Notes under the pieces: model-generated
Seen by the model: only the letters and a program-made list of their open reading frames with translations
Told to the model about the DNA's origin: nothing
Database searches by the model: none
Made by a program: the position numbers and the translations under genes
Shown here: positions 50,255 to 58,622 of the stretch, in pieces
Position numbering within the stretch: the first letter of the stretch is position 1
Layout of the letters: every line of letters starts with the position of its first letter
From: 54-19 sp038210655
Lineage (GTDB): Bacteria; Chloroflexota; Chloroflexia; Chloroheliales; Chloroheliaceae
Assembly: GCA_038210655.1 (NCBI GenBank)
Contig: JBBQWM010000031.1
Location: forward strand, 1 to 64,000
Length of the DNA: 64,000 nt
Direction of reading: 5' to 3'

Positions 50255-51760
50255 TTACTCAACAATTAGACCCAGTTTGCGGCCCAGATAGACGGCCTGG
50301 GTACGATTAGGAACTCCCATTTTGGAAAAGATGTTACTGGTATGTTTTTTGACCGTGTTGAGTGAAACCGTTAATTGTGCAGCTATATCTTGATTTGCCG
50401 TTCCCAGGGTTAGTAGGTTAAGCACTTCTAATTCTCGCTCACTCAAAGATTCTATAAGCATTGGCAAATTATTTGATAGTGGTAGGGCCGTACCCTGGGC
50501 CACAACTTTTTGTTTTGGCTCTAACAAGCTGTGATTGTTCGGCCCAATATTGTAGGAAGCTAGTTCTGACCGGTTTATAGGTTCTGAGCGGTCTTGAATA
50601 TATTTGATGGTTTCGGGCCTTTGTTCCTGTTTGGTATACCAACGGGTCGCCAATTCATGTAAATTGCGAACGGTTTCCGAGCCAAGATTGTCCAGGTGAT
50701 AACGTAAAGTTTCGGCAAAAAGCCGATGATAACGATACCAGCCCGGTTGTCCAGCCAGCTTTATTATAAATAGATTGGCTAATTCCAGGTAATTCAGAAC
50801 CACCTGGCTATCGGTTCTGCCCAGCACAGTATCACACAGTGAGCCGCAAAACTGGGGAAGACTAGAAGTATACACGAGAAAGGTTTGCACTTCTGGTGGC
50901 TGCTGGTGTAGCACTTCCTGAGTCAGATAATCCAGGATATAACGCTGCCTACCATTTAAATCTTCCAGGACTTCAACCGTAGCTTCCTGCCGTTGCAAGG
51001 AAAGACCGAGTAGCTGTAGTCCGACCAGCCAGCCCTCGGTGCGGTTAAATACTTCTTGTACTACCCTGTCAGGTAAATTGACCTTCATCACTTCGCTAAG
51101 AAACTGGTCGGTTTCCTCTAATGTGCAGCATAGCATATTAGCGTCTAACTCCAACATTTGCCCCCGCGCCCGCAGCCGAGAAAGCGGTAAAGGCGGTTCG
51201 TTGCGGGTCAGCACAAAGATATGTAACTGGGGCGGCAAGTGATCTAATAAATAGCTCAGTGAGGAATGAATCTCTGGCTCGGTAATATGGTGATAATCGT
51301 CCAGTACCAGCGCAAAAGGTTGATCGCATTCAAGCACTCGATTAATCAGGTTGGTTAAAATAGGCTGAATGGGTTGGTCAACCGCTCTTTGCAATTGGTC
51401 GAGTAGGGGAGCGCCCAGCCCAGGCTGAGAGTATTCCAGAGCGGTTACGACATATTTCCAGAATAAATACAACTCATTATCGCTTTCATCCAGCGACACC
51501 CAGGCCGCTTTGAAGGGAAGCGTATTAGGTTTTGTCGGGTTAGTCCGTGCTGCTTCGTCGGCTTTCTTTAGATGGAGCCATTTAGCCGCTAAGGTAGTTT
51601 TACCGAAACCCGCCGGGGCTGACACCAGGGTCAATTTACGTTCCAAACCCTGATTCAAGGTCTCAATCAGGCGCAGGCGAGGAATTAGCCGGGCTGGTAA
51701 AGCTGGCACGAAAAGCTTGGTAGTCACCAAGATGTTTTGTAAAAAGCTTTCCTCTCTCAT
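50255..51760 (-). CDS. MalT/LAL-type LuxR regulator, shortened (no TPR region)
   Basis: A 501-aa ATP-dependent regulator. It begins like MalT-type proteins (LVTTKLFVPALPARLIPRLR) with Walker A SAPAGFGKTTLAAKWL and Walker B FALVLDDYHHI, then the NTPase lid and winged-helix segment (WYRYHRLFAETLRYHL). Instead of the usual 300-400-residue tetratricopeptide sensor it passes within about 60 residues to the LuxR helix-turn-helix (LSERELEVLNLLTLGTANQD). It may be constitutive or sense through a partner. GAGGGG precedes ATG 51760. The stop is 270 bases before the oxidoreductase start. Confidence 0.88.
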   Translation of the reverse strand: MREESFLQNILVTTKLFVPALPARLIPRLRLIETLNQGLERKLTLVSAPAGFGKTTLAAKWLHLKKADEAARTNPTKPNTLPFKAAWVSLDESDNELYLFWKYVVTALEYSQPGLGAPLLDQLQRAVDQPIQPILTNLINRVLECDQPFALVLDDYHHITEPEIHSSLSYLLDHLPPQLHIFVLTRNEPPLPLSRLRARGQMLELDANMLCCTLEETDQFLSEVMKVNLPDRVVQEVFNRTEGWLVGLQLLGLSLQRQEATVEVLEDLNGRQRYILDYLTQEVLHQQPPEVQTFLVYTSSLPQFCGSLCDTVLGRTDSQVVLNYLELANLFIIKLAGQPGWYRYHRLFAETLRYHLDNLGSETVRNLHELATRWYTKQEQRPETIKYIQDRSEPINRSELASYNIGPNNHSLLEPKQKVVAQGTALPLSNNLPMLIESLSERELEVLNLLTLGTANQDIAAQLTVSLNTVKKHTSNIFSKMGVPNRTQAVYLGRKLGLIVE

Positions 51761-51808
51761 AACATAACCCCTCTTGTCTTGTTGTGGTCGTATATCAATC
51801 AAATAAAG

Positions 51809-53188
51809 CTATTCGAGGCGTAACTGGCTGGTTTCAGGCCCTAGCAAGGCGGCTAACAGCCAGTTGGTAAAAAGTTGCAGCCGGTTGCGCCAGGTAGGAA
51901 TATGCGACAAGTAGTAGGCGTGCCAGAGCAACCAGGCGGGCAGCCCGGTCAAGGTAAACGACCCGACCTGGGCTACCCCGGTGCGCTTACCCAACAGCGC
52001 CAGATGTCCGCGCGGCCTGAACATAAAAGGCTCGACCGTCTGCCCCTTGAGTCGTTCGGTCAGTGCCTTTGCGACATAAGCTCCTTCGTGTTCGGAAGCC
52101 TGGGCCGTCGGTGGGATAGGTGCGTCAGTGGCAGCATCGAAGGCCCAGGCTATATCGCCAATTACATACACTTCTTCACGACCGGGGATTTGTAGACCCT
52201 TGTCTACTATCAAAGCTCCGTTGGGAGCTTGCTTAACTTCAAGCTCTCTTATTAAGGGGGGAGCGCTGATCCCGGCAGCCCAGAAGAAAGTACGGGTAGG
52301 TATCTCACCCTGAGAGGTCTGGATAGCCCTTTCGCTCACGGCCTGCACCGAGACCCCGGTAAGAATCTCGATATTCTCGACTTCAAGCACCCGACGTACC
52401 ACCTCGGAGGTGGGGGGAGTACTCATCGGCATTAACCGTTCGGCCCGACCGATCAAGACAATTCGCACTGGGGCATCCACCAACCAGGGATAGCGCTTGA
52501 AAAGGCCGTCCACTAAATATTCCCTAATAGTAGCCGCCAGTTCCACCCCGGTATCCCCACCGCCGCCTACTACAAAGGTTAGCCAGGCTCGTCTTTCGGC
52601 CTCATCTTCGCATTGATGGGCCGCTTCGATGGCATCAATCAAATGGTTACGCAATCCCATCGCGTGTAGCGGTGAATGAAAAGGCAGGGCATGCTCTTTT
52701 AGGCCCGGCAGATCGGGAAAGGCGGTGATAGAACCTAACGCTAACACCAGATAATCGTAAGGGCGGGTTCCAGCCGAGGTATAGACCAGTTTTTGGTCGA
52801 GATCAATGCGCTGTATTTCAGCATGAAGTACATGAAAAGAGCGCCCACGTTGGAAAGCCCGAATAGGTACTACAATACTGCCGGGACTGGTGCGACCAGC
52901 GGCGACTGTCCACGACAGAGGGTGGAAGAAAGAATAATTATTGCGATCAATTACTAAAACGCTCACGTTCTGGGTTGGGTCTAAATGCTTGTCCAAATTA
53001 AGGGCAGTAGCGAGGCCACCAAACCCCGCTCCCAGAATCAAAATACGAGTGGTGGCCTTGAGGTAGTCGGCTTCCGTTTCGCTCCGATGCTCTCCTTTGA
53101 CCTTACGAGTTACTATTTCGATCAGCTTTTTGCTGGATGGTATCAAGCGGTCTATAATCAGCTTACTAGAATTTGTCTGTCCGATCAT
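51809..53188 (-). CDS. Type II NADH dehydrogenase-like FAD oxidoreductase
   Basis: A 459-aa flavoprotein of the NDH-2 group. FAD motif ILILGAGFGGLATALNL begins near residue 48 after an N-terminal extension, and the NAD(P) motif is FVVGGGGDTGVELAATI. Further marks are YDYLVLALGS, FFWAAGISAPPLI and the second FAD contact YVIGDIAWAFD. The C-terminal helices (LLWHAYYLSHIPTWRNRLQL) resemble the membrane-binding region of NDH-2, which passes electrons from NADH to quinone. GGGGAGAG precedes the ATG. It lies just upstream of the shortened LuxR regulator. Confidence 0.88.
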   Translation of the reverse strand: MIGQTNSSKLIIDRLIPSSKKLIEIVTRKVKGEHRSETEADYLKATTRILILGAGFGGLATALNLDKHLDPTQNVSVLVIDRNNYSFFHPLSWTVAAGRTSPGSIVVPIRAFQRGRSFHVLHAEIQRIDLDQKLVYTSAGTRPYDYLVLALGSITAFPDLPGLKEHALPFHSPLHAMGLRNHLIDAIEAAHQCEDEAERRAWLTFVVGGGGDTGVELAATIREYLVDGLFKRYPWLVDAPVRIVLIGRAERLMPMSTPPTSEVVRRVLEVENIEILTGVSVQAVSERAIQTSQGEIPTRTFFWAAGISAPPLIRELEVKQAPNGALIVDKGLQIPGREEVYVIGDIAWAFDAATDAPIPPTAQASEHEGAYVAKALTERLKGQTVEPFMFRPRGHLALLGKRTGVAQVGSFTLTGLPAWLLWHAYYLSHIPTWRNRLQLFTNWLLAALLGPETSQLRLE

Positions 53189-53251
53189 TTTACTCTCCCC
53201 TCTCCCCAGATTTTCAATTATTTATAGCAAAATACCCAAGTATTGACCCCC

Positions 53252-53325
53252 TGTAGGAGCGAGCTTCTGCTCACGATTGAAGCAACGGCTGGGTGTTCAA
53301 TCGCGAGCAGAAGCTCGCTCCTACA
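53252..53325. repeat. REP-like inverted repeat (type C), copy 2
   Basis: TGTAGGAGCGAGCTTCTGCT and its complement pair, interrupted by a GAAGCAACGGCTGGGTGT loop region. It lies between the end of the secreted module gene (53416) and the start of the NDH-2-like gene (53188). TTATAGCAA and a loose complement TTGCTGTAA lie further out. Confidence 0.8.
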
Positions 53326-53415
53326 AATAAACGTGTAGCTCCCTTGCTTTGCAACTTGCTGTAATAGGCTTTTCAAGAATTGGCTCTTTGGGGGCCAACC
53401 CCAAATTGGTTTCTT

Positions 53416-54456
53416 TTAGGTAGAGTTAGTACAGGTAGTCGCGGCTTTCTCAAGCAGGACGGCTACTGCTACGCCCGAAGTATCTTCCTGAATAATACCT
53501 CTTGAAATAAACCAGGGCTGGTCGGGTTCAATGTTGACTTTATGGGTAATATAGCAGCCATAGAAAATCTGCTTCGTCCCATTTTTGTTAATGGTGGTAA
53601 TAACAGAAGGTACCCCCGCATAAGCCTGGCCTGCTCCTACGCCGATCTGGTAATTACCGCCCGTAAACGATACCGAAGCCAGGTTAGCATAACCCTGTAC
53701 CCATTGGGCGTAGGCTGGTAAAGTTTGGGTCGGAGTATCCCAGTAGTTATAGGCTTGCTGGTAGGTTTTGTTGTTGATTGAGGCATAAAACAGGTCAAGA
53801 ACGTTGCGTGGGGAAGAATATTTGATTTCGTTTCCGAGTAACCCCAGTTCAACGTTGTAAATCCCCGGCTTTTCAGGGTGGTACTCGAACCTAGCCCGCT
53901 CGAACCACTGCATTACAAAGACTTTCCCGGTGGCCGGATCGGTTTCCGACTGCTCGTCCGAAATCGGGAAACCCAACCGATCCAAACTGCCGTTATTTTG
54001 CCAGTATAGATAAAACAACTGGCTAACATAATGCCGGGTCTGCGGAAAGTAGAAATAGCCAGCCTTAGCCGAACCGGGTTGAAAAGCCGGATCGTTCTTC
54101 AGGCGGTTCGAGGTCAGGCGTTTGGATAGCAAGCCCAGTTCCACTTCGTACTTAGTTCCGGCAAATTCCGGGTGTAACTGGAAATTATTTCGTTCAAACC
54201 ACTGGGTCAGATAGACCTTGCCGGTTTCGGAGTCAACCTCATTGCCCGCCTCAGTAATAGGATAGCCGAAAGCGGTCAAACCACCATTATTATTCCAGTA
54301 ATCCAAAAACTTACCGCTGACGGTGTGGCCGGTTTCAGGGAAGAACCGGCTATTCTCAGCCGCTCGAACTAAACTAACGTTGGGTAGCGTGGTCAAGCAA
54401 ATGCCAGCCAGTAAAGCAACCAACATTAATATATAAGATCGCTTATTCAGCTTCAT
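53416..54456 (-). CDS. Secreted protein with two Tyr/Trp-rich repeat modules
   Basis: A 346-aa exported protein. A cleavable signal peptide (about 1-32, ending VRAAEN) precedes two modules of about 75 residues that share FPETGHTVSGKFLDYWNNNG / FPQTRHYVSQLFYLYWQNNG, GYPI/GFPI, and QWFERNNFQLHP / QWFERARFEYHP, ending LGLLSKRL / LGLLGNEI. The C-terminal 140 residues are a separate domain (FYASINNKTYQQAYNYW). Modules like these are frequent in Chloroflexota secreted proteins, but their function is not known. AGGAGG precedes ATG 54456. Confidence 0.82.
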   Translation of the reverse strand: MKLNKRSYILMLVALLAGICLTTLPNVSLVRAAENSRFFPETGHTVSGKFLDYWNNNGGLTAFGYPITEAGNEVDSETGKVYLTQWFERNNFQLHPEFAGTKYEVELGLLSKRLTSNRLKNDPAFQPGSAKAGYFYFPQTRHYVSQLFYLYWQNNGSLDRLGFPISDEQSETDPATGKVFVMQWFERARFEYHPEKPGIYNVELGLLGNEIKYSSPRNVLDLFYASINNKTYQQAYNYWDTPTQTLPAYAQWVQGYANLASVSFTGGNYQIGVGAGQAYAGVPSVITTINKNGTKQIFYGCYITHKVNIEPDQPWFISRGIIQEDTSGVAVAVLLEKAATTCTNST

Positions 54457-54557
54457 ATAGCATAAACCTCCTTCGTTCCTGCTTGCCGGGTGGTAATTTC
54501 GGTCTAACGGATAAATCGATTAGATCGAAATTGCCCCCAGCATAAATCCATCACCCG

Positions 54558-55391
54558 CTAATTTGCCACCTTGTGTAAAAGTTGCTCTAACGACTGGTGG
54601 TTGGGAAGCTGGTCAAGCCAGTTGGCGCTATATTCGGCCACTTCTTCCCAGCCAGCCTGACTACCGATCAGGTGGGAGCGTCCTTCAAACTCCTTGAAAT
54701 CGGTGCGGGCGGCAGAGTGTTTATGATGCTCATAGTTCGACTTGCTCACATGCGCCGGTACAAGATGGTCTTTTTCGCCCGTAATCAGTAAGAGCGGCGC
54801 TCGCTCGTTATTCTTAAAGTTAACGCGGGTAGCATGATGTGGGTCAAGTTGGGCGAAAGCGACCTGGAAGAAGATGCGCCCGGTCTCCGGTACAACATAG
54901 CGCTCATAGTATTTATGCTGCTGGTCTTCCGGGAAGGTATTGACGAAAGCAAACTGAAATTCAGGGAAGGTCATAGTCAGAACCTTGTTCCAGTTCATCC
55001 AGCCTGACAAAGTATGAGTGTTAGCCTTCAAAACGTCCCAATCCAGCGCCAGTACTCCTTCTGGTGCAACCGCGTCCAGTGCAACCCCGGCACTACCTAA
55101 CCCTCTGTCTAGCAAATGCTGAACGATCAGCCCACCAAAGGAATGTCCAATCAGGATAGGAGGTTCGGGCATCTTTCTGATAATCTCCTCATAATGATCC
55201 ACTAACTCCTTAACCCCGATTTCAGCTAGTTCCGCCGGGGTATTCTGCCGTAGCTCCTCGATGGATTTATCCCGGTAAGGCCACTCTGGGGCGCTACAAG
55301 TGTAGCCCTTCTTCTCAAAATAAGGCATAAAATTCTCCCAGGAAAGCGAAGTTAGCCAGGCCCCGTGAATAAACACAATATTCTTGGTCAT
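54558..55391 (-). CDS. Alpha/beta hydrolase
   Basis: A 277-aa cytosolic alpha/beta hydrolase. The oxyanion segment is IVFIHGAWLTSLSWENFM; the nucleophile elbow is LIGHSFGGLIVQHLL with Ser about residue 99; the acid is in LLITGEKDHLVP and the His in EGRSHLIG. The substrate is unknown. GGGAGA precedes the ATG. It is followed downstream by the secreted module gene and preceded by the type-A element at 55468, and resembles the Tat-exported hydrolase at 55577 in fold only. Confidence 0.87.
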   Translation of the reverse strand: MTKNIVFIHGAWLTSLSWENFMPYFEKKGYTCSAPEWPYRDKSIEELRQNTPAELAEIGVKELVDHYEEIIRKMPEPPILIGHSFGGLIVQHLLDRGLGSAGVALDAVAPEGVLALDWDVLKANTHTLSGWMNWNKVLTMTFPEFQFAFVNTFPEDQQHKYYERYVVPETGRIFFQVAFAQLDPHHATRVNFKNNERAPLLLITGEKDHLVPAHVSKSNYEHHKHSAARTDFKEFEGRSHLIGSQAGWEEVAEYSANWLDQLPNHQSLEQLLHKVAN

Positions 55392-55467
55392 CGTTAGTCT
55401 CCCTTCTATAGTTATCTCAAGTTTGGATAGTTAATATGCAAATAGTTTTGCTATTTGCTATTTGTTT

Positions 55468-55570
55468 GTAGCTACTCAGCCTCCCCTTTTGGGCGACCAC
55501 ATAGGGTCGCACCCTACAAAGGGTTTTGGGTAGGGGCGACCCTATGTGGTCGCCCGATCTGAGTAGTTAC
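55468..55570. mobile_element. MITE-like element (type A) with 8-bp target duplication
   Basis: A 103-bp element with ends GTAGCTACTCAG and CTGAGTAGTTAC and an interior GGGCGACCACATAGGGTCGC paired with GCGACCCTATGTGGTCGCCC. It is flanked by ATTTGTTT at 55460-55467 and 55571-55578. It lies between two hydrolase genes. Confidence 0.85.
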
Positions 55571-55576
55571 ATTTGT

Positions 55577-56473
55577 TTACGCCTTTTTATAGTTCCTGAT
55601 CGCCGCCCCAATCAGGCCAACTATGGCGCGGGGCTGCGAGACTGGTGAAGCATGACTTGAGTCTAGCTCAATAGTAGTTGCACCGATGCGATTTGCCATA
55701 AATCGCTCTAAATCCGGGTTAATCTCTTTATCCTGTTTGGATACCAGATACCAGGAAGGTAGTTTTTGCCAGGCGGCTGGCCCCGATTTTTCGACAAAGC
55801 AATTAAAAGCAATCGGTTTTTGAGTGACTGCCATGATGCGGGCCTGAACCGGGTCTACATCGGCGGCAAATGCTTGCGGGAAGTAAGCCGGGTCAATCCA
55901 GGCGAAGCCAGCCCGGTAGGATGGAATGGTATGGCTGATTGCTTCAGGTGGTGCAGCGTGACTACTCACATCCAGCAAGTTTTCGCCTTCCGCCGGAGCA
56001 AAGGCCGAAGCGTAAACCAGACCAATCGCATTAGTGGTTTCTGTAGCCGCCCCCGTTATCACTGCCCCACCATAAGAATGACCCGCCAAAACGGTTGGGC
56101 CGACGAGCGAGGCCAGGGCTTGCTTAGTAACCGCCACATCATCGCTAAGAGAAGTCAGGGGCAATTGCACGGCCAGGACATTGTGGCCTTCTTTTTGTAA
56201 CAGGCTAACGACCTGGCTCCAGCTAGAAGCATCCGCGAAAGCCCCATGCACCAACAAAACATTAAACCCGGAAGGTTTGCGCCCGGACGAACTATCGTCA
56301 GAATGGTTATCCTCCCCGGCCAGGGCAAAGGCCGGAGAAGCCGATACTGCCAGGGCGCTGGCGGCGGCAGCCATTCCAAGCCGTTTTACCATTGTGCGAC
56401 GGGTTAGCGAATTAGTAAGCGGCTGATTATTTTCTCCCTCTTTCGAGGTTAAAGGCTGATTATCCTTAAACAT
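55577..56473 (-). CDS. Tat-exported alpha/beta hydrolase
   Basis: A 298-aa secreted hydrolase. The N-terminus carries a twin-arginine signal (TRRTMVKRLGMAAAASALAV) with cleavage likely after AFALA. The mature enzyme starts with NVLLVHGAFADASSWSQVV, nucleophile elbow VLAGHSYGGAVITGAAT (Ser about residue 134), and SSHAS near the end as catalytic His. GGGAGA precedes the ATG. The fold and motif resemble EstA/salicylate-esterase-like hydrolases. It is divergent from the DUF4331 gene. Confidence 0.88.
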   Translation of the reverse strand: MFKDNQPLTSKEGENNQPLTNSLTRRTMVKRLGMAAAASALAVSASPAFALAGEDNHSDDSSSGRKPSGFNVLLVHGAFADASSWSQVVSLLQKEGHNVLAVQLPLTSLSDDVAVTKQALASLVGPTVLAGHSYGGAVITGAATETTNAIGLVYASAFAPAEGENLLDVSSHAAPPEAISHTIPSYRAGFAWIDPAYFPQAFAADVDPVQARIMAVTQKPIAFNCFVEKSGPAAWQKLPSWYLVSKQDKEINPDLERFMANRIGATTIELDSSHASPVSQPRAIVGLIGAAIRNYKKA

Positions 56474-56862
56474 TGTTAAAGTCTCCCTTCTTTATATTAT
56501 GTTCGATCTAAACTTTTGCTGACTAGCAATCAATGCAGCGATAAGTTCTATGTAACAGTATAAGCAGGCTGAAGCAGTTAGTCAGCCGACATCAGTTCGC
56601 ATCTTACTTCCCACACAGTTCCCATTGTGACTAAAGGACGCTGCGAATTAGTCAATTATTATTTTTACTATGCAATTGGGTAGCGGCTTACTCTAAAGTG
56701 GTAATAATAATTAGCCTGGTTAAGATGCTTCTTTGGAGTAATGACAATCAGCAGCTTCATCTCTAAACTCAAATAGCTGACGAAATTGTTCACGAGGCAC
56801 TATTAAACCAGTTCTTGACCGGCTCAACTCTGGTCGAGAATAACAACAAGGAGGCTCATATT
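56474..56862. promoter_or_regulatory. 389-bp divergent promoter region with two copies of a motif
   Basis: It contains TTACTCTAAAGTGGTAA (56688-56704) and CTTCTTTGGAGTAATGACAA (56728-56747), which carry the same ACTCYAAAG core in opposite orientations. The second copy matches the motif upstream of the oxidoreductase at 50116-50135. No gene is seen in the remainder. Confidence 0.5.
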
Positions 56863-57864
56863 ATGGCAGATCATTTGGATGCGCCCGGTTTCAAGTCCCC
56901 CAATCTTAACGCCAAGATTGATATTACGGACATCTTTGCCTTCCAAAAACCGGGTGAACCCGGTAAGTCGTTACTAATTCTCAACGTGAATCCCATGGCT
57001 CCAACGTTGGCGACCGAGTTTGACCATCAAGCTATCTACGAGCTAAAGGTGGATACCAACCGGGATGCCATTGAGGAGATTACTTTCCAGTTCAAGTTTT
57101 CGCCTTTTGTCGAGGGTCGCCAAACTGTTAACGTGTTTAAGGCTACCGGCAGGCACGCCAGAGAAATAAAACCCTCCGGCGAAGTCTTATTTGAGAACGT
57201 CCCGGTTTGCTTTGGTCGCGAAGTGCAGGTCGTTACAAACCAGGATTACCGCTTTTACGCCGGGATGCGAAGTGACCCGTTCTTCTTTGATTTGCAGGGA
57301 TTTTTAGACGGCGGCAAGTTTACTGGCACCGACCTCTTTATTGACAAAAACGTCTTCAGCATCGTGCTGGAAGTGCCAAATCAGGCCCTGGGCGGGAACC
57401 CGCAGGTTGCCATCTGGGGTCGGGTATTAGTTCCCGAAGGTCATAACGGCTACGAGAAAGAGACCCAGCCAGCGACAGCTTTAGACGCTGAGACTAAATT
57501 GGTGCAGATTGACCAGATGGGTCGCCCTCTCACCAATATTATTTTCACCAAAGAGGAGGACAAGAATCTCTTTAACCGGACGCTTCCCCCGCAGCAGGTG
57601 GCCCTTTTTGCCGATAAGTTTGTAGCGGTACTGCAAGAGTCCGGGCGTGGTCGGGCCGAGTCCGAAGCGCTAGTCGAACAACTGCTGCCCGACGTATTGC
57701 GTTATGATTACTCAAGTTCCGCCGGGTTTCCCAATGGCCGAAAGTTGACCGACGATATTGTAAATATTGTCTTGAGTATGGTGAAGAATGCCCCGGTAAG
57801 CGATAAGGTTGGCCCCCATACCGACCTGCTTGCGACCTTCCCATATTTAGGCACTCCCCATTAG
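56863..57864 (+). CDS. DUF4331-family protein
   Basis: A 333-aa protein that begins MADHLDAPGFKSPNLNAKID, the start of DUF4331 proteins, followed by ITDIFAFQKPGEPGKSLLILNVNP. Conserved features include a FDHQAIYELKVDTN strand and PFFFDLQGFLD. Members are thought to be secreted or surface proteins of unknown function; no signal peptide is present here. The ATG 56863 is chosen because AGGAGG is 7 bases upstream; the frame is open back to 56815. Confidence 0.88.
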   Translation: MADHLDAPGFKSPNLNAKIDITDIFAFQKPGEPGKSLLILNVNPMAPTLATEFDHQAIYELKVDTNRDAIEEITFQFKFSPFVEGRQTVNVFKATGRHAREIKPSGEVLFENVPVCFGREVQVVTNQDYRFYAGMRSDPFFFDLQGFLDGGKFTGTDLFIDKNVFSIVLEVPNQALGGNPQVAIWGRVLVPEGHNGYEKETQPATALDAETKLVQIDQMGRPLTNIIFTKEEDKNLFNRTLPPQQVALFADKFVAVLQESGRGRAESEALVEQLLPDVLRYDYSSSAGFPNGRKLTDDIVNIVLSMVKNAPVSDKVGPHTDLLATFPYLGTPH

Positions 57865-58014
57865 GAGGAGTAATTTCCTCAAAATTTCGGTGCTAAAGCA
57901 AATCAAAGGCGGTGGTAAATTCTCGATTCGTTAAGAGCCTGGCTTTCAAGCTAACAGCGAATTGAGAATTATTAAGTTATTGGCTCAATTGCAAAAAGCA
58001 GAGTACACGAACCT

Positions 58015-58088
58015 TGTAGGAGCGAGCTTCTGCTCGCGATTGAACACGTACCACCCGCTTCAATCGCGGGCAGAAGCTCGCTCCTACA
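58015..58088. repeat. REP-like inverted repeat (type C), copy 3
   Basis: TGTAGGAGCGAGCTTCTGCT pairs with AGCAGAAGCTCGCTCCTACA apart from one mismatch, with CGCGATTGAA and a short loop. It lies immediately upstream (30 bases) of the DUF1622 gene and so may fall in its leader. Confidence 0.8.
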
Positions 58089-58117
58089 GATAAGTGGTTA
58101 GATAGAGATACTTTGAA

Positions 58118-58471
58118 ATGGAAGAGTTATTTAAAAATTTGACTTTTAATCTGGCCTCCGCCGTCGAAGCGGCTGCCGGGATAGTAATCGCCTTCGGAGC
58201 AGGTGAGGGCGTTATCAAAGTCCTTATGCTTTTTTTCTTTGAGCGTAATGCTCCAGAGGAAGCCAAAGATTTTATTCGTTTGCGGTTAGGACGCTGGCTG
58301 ACGTTAGCCCTCGAGTTTGAACTAGCCGCCGACATTTTGCGTACTGCGATTACCCCAAGTTGGACCGAAATTGGGCAGTTAGCTGCAATTATCGTCCTTA
58401 GAACGACCTTAAACTACTTTCTACAAAAAGAAATTGAAAAATCTAACCAATTTAACAGACTTGATAATTGA
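58118..58471 (+). CDS. DUF1622-family membrane protein
   Basis: A 117-aa protein with three hydrophobic helices (LASAVEAAAGIVIAFGAGEG, then ADILRTAITPS and IGQLAAIIVLRTTLNYFL). The order and the RLGRWLTLALEFELAADILRT motif match DUF1622, of unknown function. The ribosome-binding site is weak. Confidence 0.85.
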   Translation: MEELFKNLTFNLASAVEAAAGIVIAFGAGEGVIKVLMLFFFERNAPEEAKDFIRLRLGRWLTLALEFELAADILRTAITPSWTEIGQLAAIIVLRTTLNYFLQKEIEKSNQFNRLDN

Positions 58472-58622
58472 GTCGGTGGGTGTTATTCTACACAGAAAGC
58501 AGAGTGAGAAGGCGCAACCGACCGGGCTTGAGTAAGATTTTATAAGCTTTGGCGGTTGAACGACCTTTCGATCTTGAACGTTTCCCTAACGGAGCTTGTA
58601 CAGGTTGAAAGAATACACCAGA

